Positions 24,007 through 35,319 of a DNA stretch of 64,000 nucleotides are shown one piece after another; the stretch's first letter is position 1, and each line of letters opens with the position of its first letter. The translations under genes were made by a program, and so were the position numbers. Origin of the DNA: Chiua virens (Eukaryota; Basidiomycota; Agaricomycetes; Boletales; Boletaceae). The stretch covers positions 1,116,001 to 1,180,000 of the forward strand of contig JAHNUO010000011.1 in NCBI GenBank assembly GCA_019787685.1, given 5' to 3'. The notes under the pieces are model-generated. The model was not told where the DNA came from and did no database searches. It saw nothing but the letters and a program-made list of their open reading frames with translations.

Positions 24007-26475
24007 ATCGTTCGTCTGTGCATATATCTACGAGGATGAGGGTGTTCGCTCGAATCAGGACCACATGTGAACCAACGGGTCAACTGATGCTTAATGCCTC
24101 CGGGAAGTCTACTGTTTCTGGAGGTGTGTACTTGGTAGTACGTAGGGCGAGAGTTTATCTGAGGATTTGATGTTTCTGAATGAAAGATCTTCGGACGAGG
24201 TTAAAAGGTATAGGATATATGCGTTCAACTCCAATTTCTGGGTGAATAGTCATAGAGAGAAGACGGTTTACACGTAGGACGATCATCACACCTTGCTGTC
24301 ACTTGGAATGTGTCACGAGCCTTGATCTTAGCACGTCTAAAAGAACACAGAATCTTCCGAGTCAAGAGGTGCCTAAGCAGGGACGATCGAAAATTTGACA
24401 GGCCAAAAAGTCCGTCTGTCTCAACGACCTGGACAATATGTTGCGATTGAAAGTTGGCCCTGTGAATATGAACGGAGCAATTTTGATCGCTAACTGGGAA
24501 ATTGTAAACTTGGATGCCTGGTCTTATCGATCCAATTGGACATGCGCCATCAAGGAAACTGCCAGAAATGAACTCGATGTGAATAGAAACCCAGCAAGAA
24601 CACACTGACACAATAGGGGAGAGGCCTTGCAGACCCCCGTGTGGCCTAAAAAGTCGAAGGCGTCCTTCGTGGCAAAGCGTATCGTCACGTGGAAACCATT
24701 TGGCGCCACATGACTTGAGGGTACTCCATGTAGGAATCTGTCCGTGTGCTAACTAGTCGTTATCTGGACAGACGCCGTCGCTGATAGTAGTGGCACACGA
24801 ACCGAGGTTATTCATTCAGTCTGTCAGGACTCTCCCAACGCCCCGTATTTATTTGGCGGCATCCTAGGACCTAAGAGGCTAAGATCACTCACACGTCCAT
24901 CGCTGACTTATTCGATATTTCGATGATGGCCATTATTGACGAGCCAACCTTGTTTCTATTATCTCCGGGATATTATATTGCCCGTCTTTGGAAGTATTTG
25001 ATAAAGTATCTGTAACTGTATAAATGAGTAACAGTGGGATAAACAGTATGTTCAAGGACGATACTTGTGAACTTGAAATTGGGAATGGCGGTCGAACTGG
25101 TCAGTCGAGTGTGGTACATGTTTGCACCTGGCGTGCTGTACCGTTGTTGGCACCATGGTTCTGAAAACACGACAGCCTGAGCACCTACTCGAGCTCGATG
25201 TCCTGCGCGGAGATGAGATAACCCATTCAATTAGGGAATCTGGAATTGACAATCGGGGTTTCGTCCTTCTCGGACTTGCGAGACTCGGACTCCGCTAAAC
25301 CAATGACAGGAAGCAGTCTTACCCGATGATCCAGTTGGACGTGCATCCAGCGGTACAGCTCCAAGCGGCTTCTCCAATAACGCTAGCGTTCAGCCACTCA
25401 ACACGAGTTACTTAACAAAAGGAGATACTTGTATGTATCCCCAAAAATCAGTAGTTGGCAAGTGGTTGGTGGCAAACCTCCGCAAGCCACAATTATGACA
25501 CCATCACATTATCTGGCACGAATCGCCGCACGATCACACCGGACAAATTGGGCGCTGTTTCACCAATCTGCCATGCGTACTGACTTGTCGCCATCCAGAC
25601 AGAGGAACCGAGCAGGTTTATTCCATCAATTCTGCGGGGAATCTGCCAAGACCACAATCCCTTGAGCTTATGATCGATCCTCAATCCTCAGGCTCCACTC
25701 CAATCTCTAGTCCCATGACTCATTCGGACCGCTGCAGTGGCTGGACGGCTTTTTTTTCTCGTTCAGGTCGCCCGTTCACCATACGATCGATCGATAAGTC
25801 TATCCCCGCGATTACAGTAACTATTCCTGAACCACGCTACCGAAGAAAGTTCTCACTCGCGTACTAATATTATGAGTCAGTCAGGCTTCGGCCTCAGCAC
25901 TCGGTGAGTCATCCCCGAATCAAATGAAGGGCAAGTGGGAATAAGGCGGGAGTGGTTCGAATCTAACCAAGATAGTCCAAGACCAAATGCTGTTCGTACC
26001 GTTCGCCTCGTTTTCTGGGCAGGGCGAGCCCATGAAACACACAGCCCTTCTGATGTCCGTGCAATGCGGATGCGGCAGATGGTGAACAATATGGCGTGAC
26101 AGACGATGGTCCGCGATGACGCACCGCGAACGCATGTTTGGTCGTAGTTTGGCGGCGTGAGTGTCTGAATTCGGTATACTATCGCACGAACCTCGTGGCT
26201 GCAGTGCAATGCAATCTTGGTCAAGCAAGAGACAAAAGGACCTGCCAACTCTGACCGCTAAACTTACCAGTGTGATGGTGTGAGACTCGCATTAGATACA
26301 TGTTATCGGAGGTAATATTCGCTGGCCACAAATCACCCCAGTATCGGAATGGAAAGAACTACTTTTACGGATCTAGACTGCTTATATGATTAATCAGCGG
26401 AAAAGCGCTGGTCTTCTCCCCCTTTATCGACCCGATATCCGACATCCGAGGCTGTACTGAGACGTAGATGATCCC
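24007..26475. other. 2.5 kb with no confident gene
   Basis: Open frames at 24225-24611 (128 aa, minus) and 25877-26248 (123 aa, minus) have no recognisable domain and no splice partners that extend them. No transposon ends or simple repeats stood out. The far end holds the promoter of the small gene at 26532. Confidence 0.45.
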
Positions 26476-26483
26476 TATTTAAA
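26476..26483 (+). promoter_or_regulatory. TATA-like box
   Basis: TATTTAAA lies about 50 bp before the ATG at 26532, followed by a pyrimidine-rich stretch, an arrangement typical of strongly expressed basidiomycete genes. Confidence 0.5.
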
Positions 26484-26531
26484 GTCCTCTGGACTTCGGC
26501 CTTTCATCGAGTCACCCCGCTACTCTAAAAA

Positions 26532-26999
26532 ATGACCACTCCATCCGTCTCTTTTTCTCCCACTCCCGCTGTGCTGTCAAAACACTTTGACATTGAGCAG
26601 ATTCACCCCACGTTTGCGTTTGCAAAGCTACAAGGCAATATATGTCTCGTCCAACGTGAGTCTCGTGTCAGAATCCCAAGTCCCGCACACCTCCGACGCT
26701 GAGTCCTCCCGTACTTGAAGTAGTCAGTCAGACTGGCGCAGACGCCTCAGGAGCCCCTTTGCTAGACATTGACGTTTTCCGGCACGAATTCGTGTCCTAT
26801 GTTCCGCTATTCCCACTCGGCACGCGTTCATCCCCTTGAACTTAGGGTGCTTGAACCCCTCGATGACCATGCCGTCCGCTACGAGCCGGACAATGGTAGC
26901 GTCTTTCTTGCCAAGGACCTTATGGCTCACTTGAAGCGCATTCTGGACGCCGCTGCCATGTTCAACCGGACCGGTAGGCGGTCAAGACAACGGGATTGA
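26532..26999 (+). CDS. small hypothetical protein
   Basis: I do not recognise this gene. Exon 1 from the ATG at 26532 reads MTTPSVSFSPTPAVLSKHFD and continues to GNICLVQ, where a GTGAGT donor follows. Downstream, an open frame with LELRVLEPLDDHAVRYEPD and DLMAHLKRILDAAAMFNR runs to a stop at 26999; it could be the second exon, but the joining acceptor is not certain and the other forward frame is also open for part of this stretch. Support comes from the TATA-like box and pyrimidine tract upstream and the clean GTGAGT donor. No signal peptide or membrane segment is visible in the first exon. Confidence 0.4.
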
Positions 27000-28422
27000 T
27001 TTTCCATATATGTATCAGTCAGGAGATGATGGCTAGCTCATTTCCGGACCACCCCGTCGCGTTGCATCTATTTATCCTTCTCCACGCTCGTGATAAGCAA
27101 TTGTACCATACCAAGACAATCCTCGCATTACTTTCAGACTATTCTAGCCACATACACTTCGATATCATACAGAGGCTAGCGCTGTTTTAATTACATACAC
27201 CACAACAAAGAAAACCGATCAGCGTGGTCGGACAGACATGTCATCGACGTGGCATCTCACCAAATCGCCGATCTCGTTATCTGAAGCATTTTACTTATCA
27301 CTTGGACCCCGGGCCGGCCGGCCTCTAGACCAACCCACCAGTTGATGTGATCTGGCAAGATCAAAATAAGTCACTAAATGACGGACGCGTCGCTCCGGCT
27401 CGTAGAGCAAGGCAAATACGTATGTTGCGTGCCGTCCCGCAAGTGTGATCGCGACGAAGAGCCTGGTCAATTCGTCTATCCATGCGAATCACTCAGAACT
27501 GACGGCAAGAAGTGGTTTCACGTTTCAGATCGTCTAGTCAGTCCTGTCTGCAAGGATATGGATAACCCCAAGCAAACGTAGTCCAGAATGATTGATGTGT
27601 GGTGTACGCTGTACAGTGGCGATGATACGGCTAAAGTTAAAATAATTACCCACAGCAACAGTTATCTAACACGCATGACAGGTCAGATGAATATGACGGG
27701 CTTCGATCACCAGGTAACGTGCCTTGGAGCTTGCCGCTCATCATTTTATAGTCATTCCAGTTGAGACAAGACCTTGGTCACTCGTCAGCTGCCCTTCAGC
27801 GGGAGTGACACACGCTGCCAGTGTTTCTTCAAGTTGCTGGTACGAGAGCAAAGTCATCAGAAAGAGAGATGAAGCTAAATGATAGGACACTGACTGAATA
27901 AGTACGTGCTATAGTGTTGACTGTAGTAGGATCCAATCTTGCCTCTCAGGCTACTGGTTGTCTTCCGAAGAGGACCTCTGATTAAGGACACACGTCAGTC
28001 ACATGATCTAAGACTCATCACTGCCACCGTTGTGGTCCTGAGTCGTGCAGACTGAGGCATCCTGATGGCAAAGCCACCTGTGCACTTGGTATACACATAG
28101 ATAGTGCATTCAAATCCATATTGATTAACACGCCAATTTTGCACGATTAGATGCCTGATAGCTTGTAGAAAGAGTCTAGCGTCGTTTAACTCATCATTAC
28201 GATCGGGATGAACCTGGGCGATTTATCGGCCGTGAGGGCCTTAAAAATAGCATCAACTTTACACAGCAAGCACCCATCGCGGAGTAGGATTACAAAAACA
28301 CTCAAGCTTCAAGTTCAATTTAGCGTGATCGAGAACCGACCCGATGATAATTGTGCAAAACTGGCCCTCTGAGTCTGACTTGCTGAGACTTTGTTTGGCA
28401 AAATATAGAATGGAGCTGACCT
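27000..28422. other. 1.4 kb with no confident gene
   Basis: Only short open frames (for example 26996-27190 and 27378-27581, plus) without recognisable features. The sequence contains a GGCCGGCCGG stretch near 27311. It lies downstream of the permease gene on the other strand. Confidence 0.45.
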
Positions 28423-30670
28423 TTATCCGCCGGCCGTCCTACGCCTGGAGCCCCTCCTCTGCTGCCCTCTATCCCACCACTTCTCCAGGCCCCTCAACAC
28501 CGCATAGCACAAGACCGACACCACGAACGCCACATAGATACCACAATCCCCCGACCCATCTTTCGCCACCGGTCCCACGTACCATGCTTGCGACATGAAT
28601 GGTACCAAGCGCGCCAAACGCACATATGAACGCCAACACCGCTGGCGTACTTCGTGGAAGCAACTTTGGTGCGTCCCACTCCGCAATCAGGTAGGCTTCC
28701 TCGCTAAACGACGCGCGACGGAAGAGGAAATGCTCCGTTAAAACGATACCCGCAAAGGCCATACTCCAATACCCGATCATGCCTGCCAAGAGAGTCAGAT
28801 TATGGGATGGGTCGACGATATGGGATCTGGCGGCTCACTGAGTATGTCGACGAACGTGGCGTAAAATTTTTGGGCGCAGACTGATAGCGACAGGAATCAA
28901 GCTACAAAACACAGTTTAAACAAGTTATGGATACTATCGTCCGCTAGACAAGGAAAACGCGCGACGTACATGCCTTCAGAGATGAGGATATACACCCAAC
29001 GTGGTACGAGGGAGAACCAATGCGCAACGGACATGAGACTCGTGCTAAATGTGTACATCGTCGGTGCACAAGCGCTAGGGACGCTCAACGCAGCGAGCAC
29101 GGCGAGAAACTTTCCGAAGCCACCTAGAGGGGTCAAGACTCCGTAGAGCAAGCCTCCAACGGACGTGCTGTTTTGGAAAGCAGCATTCCACACTGGGACA
29201 CTGGGAGCCGCCGCCGCAAAGGCAGCCCCAAGAAAGTGACCAGTGACCTAGTAGTGGATATAAGCTATAGAAAGCCTCAAGTGGCGCAGGAACCCCTCAC
29301 ACTTGGGACTAGGAAACCGAGGTACGTGTAAAGGAAAACCCTCGTGCTGCACGTCCATGTCAGTCTGGATGACTATAAATCAAGACAGGCTGCGACATAC
29401 GATGATGCAGCAGGACTATGGTACACGCCGTAATCGGGCGTCATTGTGCACCAGCTGACCACACTTGCGGCAATAGTAGACGCAAAGGACATGACCGTAC
29501 TTGCAGTAGGAGCGGGAACCGGCACGTATAGGTTGGCATGCAACTGTGGGTACCCAAGCGCCATCATGGCAATGAAAACCACGACGTTCGGTACCCATGC
29601 GATACTCTCATACCTGTGGACAACCTTGACCAAAAATCTCGAGTAGCGACGTTGGAACTCTTACCAATGAAGGAACCGATAGCCAAAGAAGGTCACCTAC
29701 AGACGTGTTCAGTACACAGGGCGAATCCATGACACCGAATCTTACGGACCACAAGGGAGATGACGCTGATAATCACGATACCTAGGGTATCATTCAGATG
29801 TGGGCTCACACTCGCCAACGTCTGCCCTCCGATGATGCAGTTCAGAACCAGGAATCCCTGCAACGAAAAGACGTTCAGGGCACTCGGTATGATGGACCCA
29901 TAGTATCTTGAAACACGTCATCGGCTACCACGGTTACGCAGACCGTTCATTGACACATACCCCCACGAGTAGCGTGCCTGCACCATCGCACGCATCCCTA
30001 ACTTTGGTCCATACACGGCACTACATACAGGATCAGAACAGACCTATGGACAATATGAGGACACATGTACTCACAAGAATGCTGGGCACGCACAACATCT
30101 ATCGTTTCCATATATCAGTAAGCATTATGAGGCGGACGCAACTAGAACTTATCCCACATGATGTCAACCACGAGGAGGATCAAAATCGAATCGCGAACAC
30201 CCAACGAGTAGAATGCAGGACCTGCGGTTCCCGTACCGAAGCTGCCAAGTGACAACCATTATCAATTCATCAATCATAACCAATTCTCCGAGCTGCGCGT
30301 TCCCGATCCGCAGATAACACGTACGCAAGGACATTCAGGTTGGCCGAGAACCAAACAAAAAACATTTGGTACCATCGTGTCTCAACTCGTTCCGCCACCG
30401 GAATGGGCGCGATTCTGATACGATCACATTGTGGCGTTGAGCAAAGCTGCGCAGCAAAGCTCGATCGTCAGCGAAGAGAACGCACCCATGTGTTTCTACG
30501 CCGTAGCGGCCCAAAAGGGCCGTGACGCGATGCAAGAATCGTAGAGGTGTGTTCTTGCCAACATGAGTGTTATTTGCTTCCTGGCGTTCAATGTCCGAGT
30601 TATTGGAACTACGTTTTTCCAAGTCCATTCGTGAGGGGTCGGACAAAACCTGGATGTGATCTGCAGACAT
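28423..30670 (-). CDS. FCY2: purine-cytosine permease (Fcy2-type, NCS1 family)
   Basis: Imports purines and cytosine with protons across the plasma membrane. The N terminus reads MSADHIQVLSD, with LHRVTALLGRYGVETHG; after an intron comes IAPIPVAERVETRWYQMFF then VWFSANLNVLAY, FGTGTAGPAFYSLGVRDS, GPKLGMRAMVQARYS, IIPSALNVFSLQGFLVLNC, LIGYWSMAFAGIVLTEH and finally VPFMSQAWYVGPVAKDG. This is the family order for a 12-TM permease. Two single extra bases break the frame, near 28880-28886 (between LIPVAI and CAQKFYATF) and near 28603-28608 (before VPFMSQ); conserved protein resumes immediately after each, so they look like sequence errors. An upstream in-frame ATG at 30766 would add 32 residues; the start at 30670 was preferred because those residues look unlike the family. 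Confidence 0.85.
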
Positions 30671-32402
30671 TCTCGAGTCGTGACCTGCTGCACGGGGGAC
30701 CCGACGCAGTGGAGTCCTGAAAGGGAGGAAGTAAATATGATTCTTCGGTTGCCCCGTTGGATTCATGGGGTACTTGAGGCTAGAAGCTCATACGCGTTAG
30801 GACCATATCGTTACATAGTCGGATGACCCCCGGATCACCGGCTACCAGCGCACCACTCCAATGCCACGTATCGATTCGGTTACCGTATCACGCTGTCCAT
30901 CATCAAGAGAAACTTGGGAAGCTGCTTCATTCGGGTAGCTGCTGTCCCAAATACATCATGATGTCACGATTTGTTCGCGTCCGATTTCCGACTCGGACTT
31001 GAGCTTGAAGCTTGAAGTACTGGAACAACCGGTTTGTCATCGGCAATAAGTTCGCTCACCGTCGGCGATGTTGAAATTACTTACCTTGCCTTGTAATCGT
31101 GGGAAAAAAACTCACTCGAAAAACCTTCCTTTTGGAAGGTTTTTGCCGCTACTGTCATTTGCGCCACGACCGCCATTTGACAAATTGTGCCACGACCACA
31201 AAATGAGGCATTCTACTGTACAACCCCACACTTGGTTTTTCATTAGGATATGCTACTATGCATTGGATACAGCATAACCTGACATACAATGGTTGATGGA
31301 TCTCGTGCAATCCACTGTTCTTGATGTAGAATGTAGGTGATTTGCTATTTATGACTCGAGTTTGAACATGAATCAATTTTTTGGGTTCTTGGAGACCCAG
31401 TAGACAGAGGTAACCATGAAATATCTGTTTCACATATGGATCTTGGCGAAATGTACTGTATTGCTTTGCCACGAGCATGCCAGTGAAAGATGTCTTTTGT
31501 GCTAATAAATGGAGTATAGGAGACATCAAGGCCCGACTCGGAAGATGAAAATTTGAAAGGCAGAGCATGCGAGCCATTTGCAATGCTGGAAAGCCAAACT
31601 CGGATACAAGGATATTAGAGTCAGCCGGGACACAGAAGGTTGCGGAGCAAGGCCGGCTGGAGCAAAGCAGAGCATGGCGACAAGGGGCAGGTGATGGCCT
31701 GGGAAGTCGAGCGGGATTTGGCGAAACAAGAACATCGGCGTCTTCGGTGGAAACACCCTGCTTTGACAGGCATTCAGCCGGGAGTAAAGAGGCGAAGCAG
31801 GAAAAAACAGAGAAGCCGATGGTGGATGGTGGGAATGGACCAGAGCGGTGAGGACATGGATGACAATATTGTAATGTGTCTGATGGGCCGGAGCGGAATC
31901 AAAGATTGATAATACTCAAAGATAATCGGCTAGATACAGATTGATGTTGATATGGTCTGGGTTGCCAGTAGTATACGATAGTAGCTCAAACACTACCTGA
32001 GCAGCCATTTCCACACATCCCTCTCGATGGGGTCCATACAATGTTAGACAACTATTTACATGTGTTTAAAGGGTACCGTGACATCTAATCAGACATACTT
32101 GGAATTGTTGTGGTGTAAGAACGCATGCAAATTTAGACTATGGCGCAAACGCAAAATGACAGTAGATGACTGTACATATGTACATACAAGTACGATCGGT
32201 TTCTTCACCAAATACATGGAAGCAGTAAAACATGCGATTCTCTATAGCTAGACGAGTCCACAAGAGTTCACACCAAGTCATGTATGCACGTAAATAGTAT
32301 GGCATCCTCATGCCCTCTTATATCCAAAAAGAACATATATCTCCAGTGATATATACGCACGTCGATTCCCGCCCGATATCCGATAGTGGGCGCAGCAAAC
32401 AA
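30671..32402. other. intergenic between permease and CorA-like gene
   Basis: About 1.7 kb. Contains a perfect hairpin at 31119-31144, a GCCACGACC direct repeat just after it, and unassigned open frames at 31155-31583 (minus) and 31567-31909 (plus). No gene could be supported. Confidence 0.45.
31119..31144. repeat. perfect 11-bp inverted repeat (hairpin)
   Basis: AAAAACCTTCC, a 4-nt TTTT loop, then GGAAGGTTTTT. It is intergenic and could be a transcript-end hairpin or part of a small mobile element. Two copies of GCCACGACC follow at 31163-31171 and 31189-31197. Confidence 0.8.
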
Positions 32403-34719
32403 TCACCGTTCTAGGTGAGAGGCATCCCCAGACCTGTCCTTCTTCAACATCTTATCGTAGATGAAGACTACAGGCCAAGCAATACGTTTCATGACATCTC
32501 GCGATGTTCGTCCACCATTGTGGAAGCAACTGTCGTCCTGCAGGGCGACCATGACCCAAGCAGTGATCGCCGTTAAAATGATGGTACTCGCGACATAATT
32601 GGCCAAGGTCTCGAGAGTGCCAGGATTGATCTCTGCAACGTTCATACCAAACACGCTCTATGTTGGTATCAACGTAAGTCATCATCGGCCGTGATTTGCC
32701 ACACGACTCACTGAAAGGTAACTTGCAGGCAGGAATATCATCGTGAGATACGATATCTGGTGGCCGTTCGACGACCGTAAGCAGTGTAAAGCGATGGACA
32801 GCAACATCACTCACCTGTTTCATGGCGGCAGAGTCCTTCATCGTTGCTTTGGTCAATTTTTGCATACTTCTACTGTCTTCAATGTTGACCGTCGAGTAGG
32901 CCTGGTCACAATCAATCAGCAAGACATACGATCGGAGAATACGGCAAAAGATGAACCAGTTGGGATGCGTTTTTCAACCGATCTGACTGTATCGACCTCT
33001 GTTTTTCCAGCCGTTGGATCTCAGACAACAAGTGAACTGCTTCCTGTTCCAGTAACTGTTTGGATTTCTGTCGTTCGTCTTCTGTAATCGATGGATCGTC
33101 CATCGCCGGATTAACCGTCTTTTTAACAAATTCAACCGATTTTTCAAAGTCACGCAAAAGTTGCTGGTAGTACAACATGTGAGCTTGCAGCTTGTGCAGC
33201 TCTCGCGCGTGATCGAGATGCATCGAACCATCCTTGTTATCTTCCATCAGGTCGTCATCGGATTTGTTGAGGTTCTTCGTGATATCCCTTGCTTCCTGTA
33301 AAACAATAAGCAGACTAAAAGTGTCGAGGAATCACCGTCTTACGAGCGTCTCGCTTAGATGTGCATAAAGGACCTCAAGAGCCTCATCCCACGCATACAA
33401 TGCGTACCAGAGAATAGCGAGAAATACGAGCGTTGGGTCCTTTGACTTGTCATACAGTTTCGACCAATACACACTGTCTCCTGTCCTTTGCACAAGAGAT
33501 CGGAGGCGTTTCGCGGTCGTCTTTTGAAAATCCGAACGGTGGTGGTATGATATAATGATGTTCGTTCCCGTATTGCGAACCATGTGTATTGCGAGTAAAT
33601 CTTGCAGCAAGATCTTTTTATCTGAGCAATCCGTCAGTCGGGGCGCACAGGATATATTGTAATTCCCCCACATACCTGAGAGAATGAGAGGCGCCTGGGT
33701 ATCAATGATCTGCTTCTCGTCTGACCCAAAGTGAGAGATTGTCGATGTGGAAATCAGTGGCGACACTACCTGTAATAGCCTGTATAGAATCTCCAGAATC
33801 TCCTTTTTCTGTGTACTGGGTATCGCTTGATGGAGTAGGGCTGTTGGCCTCTTGCCGATTGTTGACCGTACGAATAAAGGGGAGAACGACGGTGATATCT
33901 AAAAAGACGTGAGCCAGATGGGAACGTGGCATCCCTAGGAATTACGCACGATCCCCTTGGGCGTGATGTGGGTTCTCTTGATATCGAGATGGAATCCAGT
34001 TTGCAGAGGAGGCAAAGAAAAAGGGTTCGATATCGTACCTGGGAACCATGAGGACACATCAGACGTTCACTACGAAGAAAACACACTTTGCACCCAGCAT
34101 CTGCAACACGTTCATATTCATGTCCTCGATGAAAAGGGCCCGCAGTCGCAATTTCTCGTCCAGCTACCGAGAGTATCTCAGACCTGTGTCAACAACGGTC
34201 GTGTAGAACCTACTCACACCTGTCTGTAGTTCGTCCCAAAATTCCCTCCCTCTCTCAGAATCCCCATATACGACCCGTGGCTCGGGCTCAGACTCGGGCT
34301 TGTAAAACTTTCCGCCCCAGAAAACATCCACGTTGTGTATTCGACACTCGTTTTGATCCTGGCAGATCGTGAGCATCTTGCAGCGTCCGACTTGGTCTGG
34401 GGTCCAATTCCCGAAATGACTCTGAGGGTATTGGCTCCATGGAAGCTCAATGTTGGGCGTCAGCGGTCGGACGTGGGCGTTGTCTTGGTTAAAATCCATC
34501 CATGGCCAGGGTGCTGACGGTGCTGCGTGACGGTATCTTTTGAAGGAAAAACGCAATGGTTTTGAACATCCTCGACGGGCGCTACTCTAGACTGGTCTGA
34601 CCTTACCTTGGAGGTGGTACTTTGTGTTCAAACTCGGAGACGTCCCATTGATGGGTCCCATTAGCTTCCCTTCGAGAGCCACTGGGGAGCTTTACTTGTA
34701 TACCGGTTGCTGTGGTCAT
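32403..34719 (-). CDS. CorA-like membrane protein, GMN copy (copy 1)
   Basis: First of five copies of a fungal family related to CorA metal-ion transporters. From the ATG at 34719, exon 1 ends VPPPR and splices to YRHAAPSAPWPWMDF, then QYPQSHFGNWTPDQVGRC, a middle part with KRLRSLVQRTGDSVYWSKL and FLAILWYALYAWDEALEVLY, a coiled-coil-like stretch ELHKLQAHMLYYQQLLRDFE, and a C-terminal pair of membrane helices. The first helix ends with PASYLS, and after an intron the CorA signature appears as VFGMNVAEINPGTLETL, followed by helix 2 (IILTAITAWVMVAL). The GMN triplet is what selects hydrated magnesium in true CorA proteins. All joins keep frame. It lies apart from, and opposite to, the array at 52-64 kb. 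Confidence 0.7.
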
Positions 34720-35319
34720 CGGTTCAAAAGGAAAACGGGAGGAGAAAGATTATTAGCGATACAACGGCGGTGAGAGCTTGAGTGTCCTTGACATGTGGAA
34801 GGCCTTACAGCTGCCGAATAGGCGCTCGGAATCAAACCGGTTCGACTGGACGTATCACCACGAGCTGCGCGAAAGCGATGAATAAATATACATATGTAAA
34901 GTATGTACAAGTGAGGGCATTACCCTGAAATGAACTTGCTGGGCGCCCCGAAACGTGCGAGCTGGGTGTTCATGATGGATGGATGCAAGTGATATGAATC
35001 AGTACCCGACGGCAGTACGACAGGTTTGGTCACGGTTCTAGCCCTTCGCCGATTATTGGCGTGAACCCGCAGTGAGCACTACATACATCGGCCAATATTT
35101 CGAGAGCACCTTGTCAATGACGCTCACTAGCGATCAGTTGAACGGTAGCAAACTGACTCGCCGTCAAGCACGGGCCATCATGCAGAGGTCACCGGCGTGT
35201 GAAGTGAGAAGTTGCGCCCCATGAAGCTTGGCAGGCACAAATGCATTACGAGACGTATATGTACAGAGTCCACTGGCAGACGCCGGACGGCGTCCAACGT
35301 GTATAGAATGATCGTTCCC
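34720..35319. other. intergenic, upstream of CorA-like copy 1
   Basis: About 0.6 kb between the 3' end of SEC5 and the start of the CorA-like gene, both on the minus strand. AT-rich around 34880-34910; only short frames. Confidence 0.5.

Noticed and set aside
25877..26248. 123-aa minus-strand open frame, with a T-loop-like GGTTCGAATC at about 25956
   Set aside because: No cloverleaf can be built around the TTCGAAT, and the protein has no recognisable feature.
28423..28686. Possible separate small gene containing VPFMSQAWYVGP
   Set aside because: This is the C terminus of the Fcy2-type permease in another frame, displaced by a single extra base.
31155..31909. 142-aa minus-strand frame and 89-94-aa plus-strand frames
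   Set aside because: Low-complexity or unrecognisable, with no promoter or splice support.
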